Shown here: positions 1 to 5,378 of the stretch, one piece after another
Layout: each line of letters starts with the position of its first letter
Position numbering within the stretch: the first letter of the stretch is position 1
From: Actinomycetota bacterium
Lineage (GTDB): Bacteria > Actinomycetota > Acidimicrobiia > Spongiisociales > ZC4RG35
Assembly (NCBI GenBank): GCA_027296205.1
Contig: JAPUJM010000241.1
Span: 1-6,757, forward strand
Reading direction: 5' to 3'
DNA length: 6,757 bases
Made by a program: the position numbers and the translations under genes
Notes under the pieces: generated by a model
The model's input: the letters and a program-made list of their open reading frames with translations, nothing else
Database searches by the model: none
What the model was told of the DNA's origin: nothing

Positions 1-314
1 CGAACAACGGCACCGGTGGCCCAGTTCCCCGCGAAGAACACCGCGTGCTCGGTGATGTAGGCGCCGATGCAGCTCTTGATGATGTCACGAGCGTCCTCGC
101 GGAATCGTGTCGTCTGCAGTCCGGTGCCGGAGGTCTCGGTGTGAGTGTTGGCGTACATGGGGAGCACTTGGGTCCGGATGTAGTCCTCGATGAAGGAGAG
201 AGACCTGCCCGACGCCGTGTAGTCGGCGTAGGTGACCCGCCGCAGACCAAAGGGAGTCTCCACGGCGGTGTCCTTGCCGATTATCGAATCGTGGATCTTC
301 TCGACGAGGTCCAC
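1..314 (-). CDS. Class V aminotransferase-fold PLP-dependent enzyme (N-terminal part, runs off left edge)
   Basis: The reverse strand is open from a GTG at 314 to the window edge, giving 104 complete codons. A strong Shine-Dalgarno sequence, AAGGAGGTC (322-330 on the complement), lies 7 to 8 nt before the GTG and fixes the start. The translation carries the N-terminal signature of class V aminotransferase / cysteine desulfurase-like PLP enzymes: a YADYTASGR segment (residues 29-37), the FIEDYI helix (41-46), YANTHTETSGTG (54-65), then TTRFREDAR (68-76). The PLP-phosphate loop begins near residue 96 as GNWATGA, where relatives usually have a GSGAT-like loop. The lysine that would bind PLP lies outside the window, so activity and substrate (transamination, desulfuration or beta-lyase) cannot be decided. 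It is transcribed divergently from the polymerase-domain gene. Assignment to the fold is firm; the exact reaction is unknown. Confidence 0.82.
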   Translation of the reverse strand, partial: MDLVEKIHDSIIGKDTAVETPFGLRRVTYADYTASGRSLSFIEDYIRTQVLPMYANTHTETSGTGLQTTRFREDARDIIKSCIGAYITEHAVFFAGNWATGAVV

Positions 315-339
315 TCTGAGGGACCTCCTTCCGGTTGCC

Positions 340-345
340 TAAGGT
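340..345 (+). promoter_or_regulatory. Putative -10 element (TAAGGT) for the polymerase-domain gene
   Basis: TAAGGT fits the actinobacterial TAnnnT -10 pattern and would start transcription near 352, leaving a short leader of about 30 nt before ATG 384. A second candidate, TAGGTT at 375-380, ends only 3 nt before the ATG and is probably too close even for a leaderless start. No clear -35 hexamer is visible. The gene has no recognisable Shine-Dalgarno sequence, so a short-leader or leaderless transcript is likely. The call rests on pattern only. Confidence 0.3.
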
Positions 346-370
346 TCACAGACCCTTCATGACCAGCACA

Positions 371-376
371 ACCTTA
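371..376 (-). promoter_or_regulatory. Putative -10 element (TAAGGT on the complement) for the PLP-enzyme gene
   Basis: The complement of 371-376 reads TAAGGT, the same hexamer that occurs on the plus strand at 340-345. It would start a leftward transcript near 364 with a leader of about 50 nt that includes the strong ribosome binding site before GTG 314. No good -35 is visible. The two hexamers are arms of one inverted repeat, so the divergent promoters would overlap. Confidence 0.3.
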
Positions 377-383
377 GGTTCCC

Positions 384-1385
384 ATGTCTGACCACACCAC
401 TGTCATCGTCGATGGCGAGGAGGTGCGGATCAGCAGCCCGGGGAGAGTTGTGTTCCCGGTGCAGGGGTGGACGAAGCTCGATGTCGTCGAGCACTTCGTC
501 CGCGTGGCCGAAGGGGCCGTCCGGGGGATCAGCGGTCGGCCGACGATGCTCAAGCGGTATATGAAGGATGTGACGGTCGATCCGATCTATCACAAGCGTG
601 CGTCGAAGAACACACCGTTCGAGACCGTCGATATCAGATTTCCCTCACAGCGACCGGGGCGGATGAACGTGCCCCGCACCGAAGCCGACATAGTCCGCCT
701 GGCCCAACTCGGTTGTCTCGATTTTCACCCATGGCCCGTCAGAGCAGAGGACATCGACCACCCCGATGAGCTTCGACTCGACTTCGACCCCACGCCGGGG
801 ATCACCTTCGATCAGGTCAAGCAGGCTGCCGCCGGGGCCAAGGAGCTTCTCGACGAGGTGGGGCTTGTCGGCTGGCCGAAGACCTCGGGAAGTCGTGGAG
901 TGCACGTGTATATGCGCATCGAGCCGATCTGGGATTTCTTCCAGACGAGGAGGGCGGTGCTTGCTTTTGCCCGTGAGTTGGAGCGACGCATGGAAGACCT
1001 GGTCACCACCAGGTGGTGGAAGGAGGAGAGGAAGGGTGTCTTTGTGGACTACAACCAGAACGCCCGCGACAAGACGGTTTCGTCGGCGTACGGGGTGCGG
1101 CCCACCGGCTACGTATCGACTCCGATCACCTGGGACGAGTTGGACAGTGTCGCCATCGAGGACTTCCCGCTTGGTGGGTTTGCGGCTCGTTGGGAATCCG
1201 TCGGCGACCTCACCGCCGGCATCGATGATTCATACGGACAGATAGACACCCTGATGGAGTGGGTGATTCGTGACGAGGAGAACGGCATCGGAGACGCTCC
1301 CTGGCCTCCCCATTACCCCAAGATGCCGGGCGAGCCGCCTCGGGTCCAGCCATCGAAGCAGCGGCGAGCAGACGACGAGTATTAG
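384..1385 (+). CDS. Stand-alone LigD-type polymerase/primase domain protein (PolDom family)
   Basis: This 333-aa protein matches the polymerase domain of bacterial NHEJ ligase LigD, part of the archaeo-eukaryotic primase superfamily. Family members add ribo- or deoxyribonucleotides to primer ends and fill gaps during double-strand break repair. The metal-binding aspartates appear in LRLDFDPTPG (D133, D135), and the third in VFVDYNQNARDKT (D222). The nucleotide-binding strand TSGSRGVHVYMRI spans residues 167-179, and GRPTMLKRYM lies at 51-60. The length matches an isolated PolDom with a short polar tail; there is no ligase or nuclease domain. No Ku or ATP-dependent ligase gene is in the window, so its partners are unseen. 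ATG 384 is the only reasonable start and lacks a Shine-Dalgarno sequence. Family assignment is strong. Whether it acts in NHEJ, excision repair or another gap-filling pathway is inference. Confidence 0.93.
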   Translation: MSDHTTVIVDGEEVRISSPGRVVFPVQGWTKLDVVEHFVRVAEGAVRGISGRPTMLKRYMKDVTVDPIYHKRASKNTPFETVDIRFPSQRPGRMNVPRTEADIVRLAQLGCLDFHPWPVRAEDIDHPDELRLDFDPTPGITFDQVKQAAAGAKELLDEVGLVGWPKTSGSRGVHVYMRIEPIWDFFQTRRAVLAFARELERRMEDLVTTRWWKEERKGVFVDYNQNARDKTVSSAYGVRPTGYVSTPITWDELDSVAIEDFPLGGFAARWESVGDLTAGIDDSYGQIDTLMEWVIRDEENGIGDAPWPPHYPKMPGEPPRVQPSKQRRADDEY

Positions 1386-1503
1386 ATGGCAATGCCTCTC
1401 GTCGTGCTGTCGACTCTCCTGGTCGAATAAGCCAGTAGAAACCCCTGGATCCCCGTTAGCTGTAGGGCGGTGATGCGTGATGACGGGAGGTATGTTGGTT
1501 GTT
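1386..1503 (+). other. Intergenic stretch upstream of the cyclase gene
   Basis: These 118 bp separate the polymerase-domain gene from the cyclase gene. A weak CTGG / CCAG hairpin can be drawn around 1420-1435, but it has no T-run, so no terminator is claimed. TTAGCTGTAGGG near 1457-1468 is a loose promoter candidate. In-frame starts exist at GTG 1477, ATG 1480, ATG 1492 and ATG 1504; GGGAGG at 1485-1490 lies between them. Confidence 0.4.
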
Positions 1504-1872
1504 ATGGAGTTTCCCGAGGTTCGCTATGTGATCACGGACGATGATGTTCGTATCGCATATCAAGACTTCGGTAGTGGTCCGCCGACTGTCTTTGTCCCGA
1601 CGATTTTGGGGCACCTCGAAGGGTATTGGGAGTTCGAGCCCTTACGGCGCCTCTACGAGCGGATGGCGGCCAACCTCCGGATTCTCATGTTCGACCACCG
1701 AGGTAACGGCATGTCGGATGGTTTCAAAGAGCCACCGTCCCTTGAAGATCGGGCTCTTGATGTCAAAGCGGTGATCGACAACGTAGGGGTCGAGCATAGG
1801 CGAATCTCCTCGGCTTCGCCTATGGAGCTCAGGTCGCTATCAGCTTCGCCGCCCACTACCCGGAGCGCGTAG
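1504..1872 (+). CDS. Alpha/beta-hydrolase-adenylate cyclase fusion, 5' fragment before the frameshift
   Basis: This is the N-terminal part of a two-domain protein. Residues 1-98 match the alpha/beta-hydrolase domains that precede class III cyclases in actinobacteria: PEVRY near the start, DDVRIAYQDFG, a GHLEGYWE segment, and the DHRGNGMSD strand-turn that precedes the catalytic elbow. Coding sense is lost after the histidine at 1795-1797. The remaining codons to TAG 1872 are out of frame, while the expected sequence continues in the next frame from 1800. I chose ATG 1504 because the following PEVRY matches the usual beginning of the family. GGGAGG (1485-1490) lies 13 nt upstream, rather far; GTG 1477 or ATG 1480 would add 8 to 9 residues. 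One extra base near 1800 would restore a 453-aa protein of normal family length. Confidence 0.8.
   Translation: MEFPEVRYVITDDDVRIAYQDFGSGPPTVFVPTILGHLEGYWEFEPLRRLYERMAANLRILMFDHRGNGMSDGFKEPPSLEDRALDVKAVIDNVGVEHRRISSASPMELRSLSASPPTTRSA
1795..1803 (+). other. Frameshift site in the hydrolase-cyclase gene
   Basis: Upstream codons end ...GTC GAG CAT AGG (V-E-H-R). The downstream frame is open only from 1800, because TAG at 1797-1799 closes it further upstream, and reads GCG AAT CTC CTC GGC (A-N-L-L-G). Adding one G to the GG at 1799-1800 joins the frames as V-E-H-R-A-N-L-L-G-F, exactly as the family expects. No slippery heptamer of the X-XXY-YYZ type is present, so a one-base deletion or an assembly error is more likely than programmed frameshifting. 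Confidence 0.85.
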
Positions 1873-1997
1873 ATCGTCTGACTCTGGCCAACGCTCGTGT
1901 CGGCCTATCCGCCAAGTCACGGGCTGAGGAGCTCAACCCAGGAGCAGGGCAGCCCGATCCGTCGGGATCAGCCGAGGCCGCCCTCCAAACCTTCGAC

Positions 1998-2864
1998 ATG
2001 GTAGGTATCGAGGTTGACGAGTCGTTTACCCACTTCTCGCCCAGCGCGGCAAAGTCTCCGGACGACCTCCGGTTGGTGCCGAAGTTCCAGGCCTTGGTCG
2101 GCACCCGCGATGTATATGAGCGCCAGATCAAGAGCTTCGTCGATTTCGATGTCGTCGATATCGCGCCTCTGGTCCGAGCTCCAACACTGGTGACCCACAC
2201 CCGTGGAAACCGTCTTCTCCACGTCGGGTACGCCCGGCTTCTGGCGGAACTGATACCCCATTCGACGCTTGTCGAGTTTGAAGGGGACGATCACATGTTT
2301 TGGCTTGCCGACAACTGGCGTGACATCGTCGATGCCCAAATCAGGTTCATCACCGACTCGGATGTCGACGCCCCGGTCGACCGTCGGTTCGCCGTGATCG
2401 TCTTCACTGACATCGTCGGATCCACCAGCGCTTCGTTGGCGTCAGGCGACGACGAGTGGCATCGACGTTTGGACACACATGATCGCATTTCGAGACGTGT
2501 TGTCACCCGCCACGCCGGCTCAGTCATCAAAAACACTGGAGATGGGTTTCTCGCCACGTTCAACACGCCGTCACAGGCCGTAGACGCGGTTGTGCAACTG
2601 CGTGACGAACTCGCCGACGCCAGCATCCCGATCCGCGCAGGTATCCATGCAGGCGAAGTGGAAGTCCGAGGCGACGACATCGCCGGTGCTGTGGTGAATC
2701 TTGCCGCTCGAGTCGAACAGACAGCATCCGAGGACGACATCTACGCCACTGCAACGATAAAGGACATGCTGATCGGGTCACACCACAACTTCGAATCTGT
2801 CGGTTCCCACAAGCTAAAAGGGTTCGACGGTGATTGGCCGCTTTACCGGATCGCCCTCAACTGA
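1998..2864 (+). CDS. Alpha/beta-hydrolase-adenylate cyclase fusion, 3' fragment with intact class III cyclase domain
   Basis: The true coding frame is open from 1800; ATG 1998 is only the first ATG in it and has no ribosome binding site. Residues here are numbered from that ATG. Residues 1-120 finish the hydrolase fold, including the histidine motif EGDDHMFW (H99). Residues 130-288 form a class III nucleotide cyclase that makes cAMP from ATP. It has metal aspartates in FTDIVGST (D138) and NTGDGF (D182), the adenine-selecting lysine in IKNTGDG (K178) with an aspartate in GDDIAG (D226/D227), and transition-state N234 and R238 in VNLAARVE. All cyclase residues are present. The hydrolase appears inactive: the elbow reads GFAYG instead of GxSxG (around 1812-1826), and the acid position reads GN (N71) instead of GD. 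No membrane segment is seen, so it should be cytosolic. It lies 18 bp before the dioxygenase gene, suggesting an operon. Confidence 0.88.
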   Translation: MVGIEVDESFTHFSPSAAKSPDDLRLVPKFQALVGTRDVYERQIKSFVDFDVVDIAPLVRAPTLVTHTRGNRLLHVGYARLLAELIPHSTLVEFEGDDHMFWLADNWRDIVDAQIRFITDSDVDAPVDRRFAVIVFTDIVGSTSASLASGDDEWHRRLDTHDRISRRVVTRHAGSVIKNTGDGFLATFNTPSQAVDAVVQLRDELADASIPIRAGIHAGEVEVRGDDIAGAVVNLAARVEQTASEDDIYATATIKDMLIGSHHNFESVGSHKLKGFDGDWPLYRIALN

Positions 2865-2867
2865 AAC

Positions 2868-2876
2868 GAGGAAGGG
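2868..2876 (+). promoter_or_regulatory. Ribosome binding site for the PhyH-family gene
   Basis: GAGGAAGGG lies 6 nt before GTG 2883 and inside the 18-bp gap after the cyclase stop (TGA 2862-2864). It supports GTG 2883 over the second GTG at 2889 and supports translation from a shared transcript. Confidence 0.6.
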
Positions 2877-2882
2877 AAAGTC

Positions 2883-3701
2883 GTGAGAGTGGAAGGTGAC
2901 TATGAGCGGGACGGGGCCGTGTGCGTGCGGGGGGCATTCTCTGCCGACGAGATGGACCTGGCCCGTGCCGCCATCGACGCCAACATGGCTTCGCTATCGC
3001 CTCTGGCGCAACGGGCCAGTCGAGACGATGACGGGGCGTTCGTTGAGGATTTTCGGTCATGGCAGCGGATACCAGAGTTGGAGGGGTTCATCCGCTCGAC
3101 TTCGGCGGCCGCGATCGCAGCCGAGCTGATGGGATCGGATTTCGTGCGGTTGTATCACGACCACGTCTTGGTCCGGGAACCAGGCACCTCCCAGCGGACA
3201 CCGTGGCATCAGGACCTTCCCTATTACAACGTGGAAGGTCATCAGAACGTCAGCATGTGGATCCCCGTTGATGCGGTCGAGCGAGACTCGACCCTCGAAC
3301 TCATCGCGGGTTCCCATCTCGGCCCCTGGTACATGCCTCGGTCGTTTCTCGATGAACAGGCCAAGTGGTTCGAAGAAGGATCGTTAGCCGAGCTACCCGA
3401 CCTGTCGGCCGACCCCGAGACCTACCCAGTAGTCGGTTGGGCGCTTGAACCAGGCGACGCAGTGTGTTTCCACATGCTCACGCTCCATGCTGCGCGTGGG
3501 ACGGGGGAGCGAGCCCGAAGGGTGCTGTCTATCCGCTTTTTGGGTGACGACATGGTCCACGCCCCACGCAGTTGGACCACCTCGCCTCCGTTTCCCGGAC
3601 TGGAGGATGAACTCCCTGCCGGCGCCCCGCTGGATCACCCTCTGTTCCCGGTGTTGTGGACTCGGCCTCAGCGAGATAGCGACCCTCAATCGCGGTGTTA
3701 G
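2883..3701 (+). CDS. PhyH-family Fe(II)/2-oxoglutarate-dependent dioxygenase
   Basis: The 272-aa product resembles the phytanoyl-CoA dioxygenase (PhyH) family of non-heme iron oxygenases, which hydroxylate lipids or small metabolites using O2 and 2-oxoglutarate. The N-terminus DYERDGAVCVRGAFS (6-20) is the usual PhyH opening. The iron facial triad is visible as HxD in TPWHQDLPYY (H109, D111) and the distal histidine in MLTLHAARG (H202). The arginine expected to hold 2-oxoglutarate lies in RRVLSIRFLGDD (212-223). WIPVDAVERDSTLELIAGSH (127-145 region) matches the conserved core strand and the G-S-H turn. No signal peptide or membrane segment is present. GTG 2883 has a good ribosome binding site. 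Placement just after the cyclase suggests co-expression, not a shared pathway. Substrate is unknown; many bacterial relatives act on natural products or compatible solutes, so the phytanoyl-CoA name should not be taken literally. Confidence 0.9.
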   Translation: MRVEGDYERDGAVCVRGAFSADEMDLARAAIDANMASLSPLAQRASRDDDGAFVEDFRSWQRIPELEGFIRSTSAAAIAAELMGSDFVRLYHDHVLVREPGTSQRTPWHQDLPYYNVEGHQNVSMWIPVDAVERDSTLELIAGSHLGPWYMPRSFLDEQAKWFEEGSLAELPDLSADPETYPVVGWALEPGDAVCFHMLTLHAARGTGERARRVLSIRFLGDDMVHAPRSWTTSPPFPGLEDELPAGAPLDHPLFPVLWTRPQRDSDPQSRC

Positions 3702-3719
3702 CCCGCCGATAAGTGACGT

Positions 3720-3742
3720 CGGAGAACCGATTCACGTCTCCG
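3720..3742. repeat. 6-bp inverted repeat before the MEMO-like gene
   Basis: CGGAGA (3720-3725) and TCTCCG (3737-3742) are perfect reverse complements with an 11-bp spacer. The right arm directly abuts the TAAGCT -10 candidate, the position expected of an operator. It is not followed by a T-run, so a terminator for the upstream gene is less likely. Short repeats of this size arise by chance in GC-rich DNA. Confidence 0.35.
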
Positions 3743-3748
3743 TAAGCT
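3743..3748 (+). promoter_or_regulatory. Putative -10 element (TAAGCT) of a leaderless promoter
   Basis: TAAGCT fits TAnnnT and ends 6 nt before ATG 3755, so transcription would begin at or within a base or two of the start codon. No Shine-Dalgarno sequence precedes this ATG. Together these features are typical of leaderless genes in actinobacteria. No convincing -35 is visible. The element implies that the gene can be transcribed apart from the upstream dioxygenase gene. Confidence 0.5.
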
Positions 3749-3754
3749 GAGCGC

Positions 3755-4630
3755 ATGGACCTCGATCGCGCCGCGCTCCAGAAGCGCATCAACGACCTGT
3801 ACCAGCGCGAGCATGACGAACTCGGCGACTCGAGAACGTATCGGATACTCGATGAGGCCCACGGCTGGGGCCTGAGTGGGACCCTGACAAACGGCGGTGT
3901 CATTGGCTTCGCCCATGTAAACATCGCCGACTGCGGATCACATGTCGCCGCTGCAGTCAACGCATGTCTCGACACCGACGCCGACACGGTTCTCGCCATC
4001 AGCGTGCTGCACGCGTTTTCTGAGGAGATGGAGATCGCACGCAGAGCTGTCGCGGACGGAGGCTCCCCGTCCGACCATGCCACATGGGGTATCCAGGGTC
4101 CCGGTCTCGACTTCCGAGACGAGTGGCGAGGTGACCACGCCATGCGAAGTCTGCGTCACTTCTGGGTCGCCGAGACCAAACGTCGTGGCCTCACCGACCG
4201 CAGACTCGTCGAGCGGTACCCCTACCTTGCCGGCGGCAAACCCGGCGACCTTCCCAACTTCGACGAGGTCGCCCGGATCGCCGAAAACGCGGTGATCGTG
4301 ACCACTGGGGACCAGTTTCACCATGGGATCGGGTACGGCACTCATCCAGAGGAAGCCCTCGACGCCGAACCGGACGGCCTGCGTGCCGCCGGCAGCAGCA
4401 TCGAAGTCGGGATAAGGCTGATTGAGGCCGGCGACTATTGGGGATACAACCAACATTGCGTCATCGCCAAGAGCGACGACCGTGACGTCGCCCAGCTCTT
4501 TCGCTACTTGAGGGGTCCGCTGGAAGGCACATTGCTCGATATCGGCTACTCGGATGCGACCGAGCTCTATGACCAGCCACCACCCACGTGGGCCGCCGGC
4601 GGCTTCATGAAATTCGAGAAGGTCGTCTGA
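3755..4630 (+). CDS. Uncharacterised 291-aa protein with MEMO / class III extradiol dioxygenase-like motif order
   Basis: I do not recognise a named family. The 291-aa protein looks soluble, with no signal peptide or membrane helix. Its conserved-looking residues follow the order seen in MEMO and LigB-type extradiol dioxygenases: GFAHVNIADCGSHVAA (51-66, compare PHAGY..CGS in MEMO); a beta strand ending in histidine, DTVLAISVLHAF (77-88); GDHAMRSLRHF (126-136, compare the EHS motif); and VIVTTGDQFHHGIGYG (180-195), whose D186-x-x-H189-x-G matches the SSDFCHWG metal/active-site motif. NQHCVIAKSDDRD (232-244) may match the C-terminal cysteine region. H54, H86, H128, H189 and C235 are candidate metal or catalytic residues. 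ATG 3755 is favoured by the leaderless promoter signal. The gene ends 19 bp from the convergent exporter operon. The fold call is an inference from motif spacing; the reaction is unknown. Confidence 0.5.
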   Translation: MDLDRAALQKRINDLYQREHDELGDSRTYRILDEAHGWGLSGTLTNGGVIGFAHVNIADCGSHVAAAVNACLDTDADTVLAISVLHAFSEEMEIARRAVADGGSPSDHATWGIQGPGLDFRDEWRGDHAMRSLRHFWVAETKRRGLTDRRLVERYPYLAGGKPGDLPNFDEVARIAENAVIVTTGDQFHHGIGYGTHPEEALDAEPDGLRAAGSSIEVGIRLIEAGDYWGYNQHCVIAKSDDRDVAQLFRYLRGPLEGTLLDIGYSDATELYDQPPPTWAAGGFMKFEKVV

Positions 4631-4649
4631 ACCGGGCGAGGAGCAGTTC

Positions 4650-5378
4650 CTAGAGTGCGTCGCGCTTGCGGAGAGCCCAGGTAAGCGCCAAAAGGCCGGC
4701 TAACAATGTCCCGGCGATCTTGGCCACGCCTCCGCCGACTCCAGCGTCCACCGGACCGAGAGCTTCGGCGGCCTCAGCGCCGAAGACGGGAGCCAAGTCG
4801 GCGTAGATCGATAGGGCAATCCTCCAGATCGAGAACTGGGCAAGCCCCGGCACAGCGAAGGCGAGAATCGTCTCGATGACGATGATGTAGCCAAGGCCGA
4901 CGAGAAGCGACCTGGGCACGAGATAGCCGAGGGGCACGAAGACAGCCGCGTAGCCGATGCCGGCAGCAACGAATAGTGCGAGTCCGGGCAAGGCGATCGA
5001 GATGTCGGCTCCGACCGCCACGGTGGCCAGGGCAGTGGTCAGCCATCCACCGAGGGCGATGGTCATTACGGCGGCGATCGCTGCCAGCATCGAGGAGATG
5101 GCCAGCGACATGCGAGACATCGGCCTCATATAAATGTAGGGGAGGGTTCCGGCGTCCCGCTCCTCCCGCAAGGTCGCCACGGTGAGTATCAGTGCCGCAA
5201 TCGCGAATGAGTAACCGGCGATGGCGATGATGTCGGAATACAGACCGGCCAGTTGGCCCTCGTGGGCATCGAATGCGGCAAGCCAATACACGAACCCCGG
5301 GACCGAGGCGAGAGCTATGAGACCGATGACCCTCCACTTCCGCATCAACCGGCGATACAGGTGACGGGCGAGGGTCAT
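4650..5378 (-). CDS. ABC-2 type transporter permease subunit
   Basis: This 242-aa integral membrane protein is the last gene of a leftward ABC exporter operon. Six hydrophobic stretches can be seen, roughly at residues 17-35, 50-70, 92-123, 128-152, 157-180 and 217-236. Between the second and third lies REERDAGTLPYIYMRPMSR (71-89), the E...GTL...P-x-SR coupling segment typical of ABC-2 permeases that contacts the ATPase. A start at ATG 5378 is preferred because it forms an ATGA overlap with the ATPase stop and has GAAGGG (complement of 5384-5389) just upstream. The same frame stays open back to 5600, but a start there would overlap the ATPase gene by more than 200 bp. The substrate cannot be inferred. 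Its stop lies 19 bp from the convergent gene's stop with no visible terminator between them. Confidence 0.88.
   Translation of the reverse strand: MTLARHLYRRLMRKWRVIGLIALASVPGFVYWLAAFDAHEGQLAGLYSDIIAIAGYSFAIAALILTVATLREERDAGTLPYIYMRPMSRMSLAISSMLAAIAAVMTIALGGWLTTALATVAVGADISIALPGLALFVAAGIGYAAVFVPLGYLVPRSLLVGLGYIIVIETILAFAVPGLAQFSIWRIALSIYADLAPVFGAEAAEALGPVDAGVGGGVAKIAGTLLAGLLALTWALRKRDAL

Larger units (their letters stand above)
338..378. repeat. 9-bp perfect inverted repeat in the divergent intergenic region
   Basis: CCTAAGGTT (338-346) and AACCTTAGG (370-378) are exact reverse complements separated by 23 bp. They lie between the two divergent start codons at 314 and 384. The right arm is also part of an 11-bp near-palindrome AACCT-T-AGGTT (370-380). 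The symmetry could be an operator for one dimeric regulator controlling both genes, or simply two mirror-image promoter -10 elements. No T-run follows either arm, so it does not look like an intrinsic terminator. Confidence 0.5.

Noticed and set aside
45..362. Plus-strand open frame of 105 codons at the left edge
   Set aside because: It is antisense to the class V PLP enzyme, which has clear family motifs and a strong ribosome binding site. The plus-strand translation resembles nothing.
1386..1476. Intrinsic terminator after the polymerase-domain gene
   Set aside because: Only a 4-bp CTGG/CCAG pairing can be drawn and no T-run follows.
1795..1803. Programmed -1 ribosomal frameshifting between the hydrolase fragments
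   Set aside because: The bases around CAT AGG CGA contain no slippery heptamer and no evident downstream pseudoknot. A missing G explains the junction more simply.
3529..4143. Minus-strand open frame of 204 codons
   Set aside because: It spans the end of the dioxygenase gene, the intergenic region and the start of the MEMO-like gene on the opposite strand. Its composition (Arg/Ser/Pro rich) is that of an antisense shadow in GC-rich DNA.
3938..4456. Minus-strand open frame of 172 codons inside the MEMO-like gene
   Set aside because: Considered because the plus-strand product is unfamiliar. The plus-strand protein has coherent strand/helix pattern and clustered His/Asp motifs, starts at a good leaderless signal and fills the gap between neighbours, so it is the real gene.
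4631..4649. Bidirectional terminator between the convergent genes
   Set aside because: The 19-bp gap holds no self-complementary stem of useful length and no T or A run.
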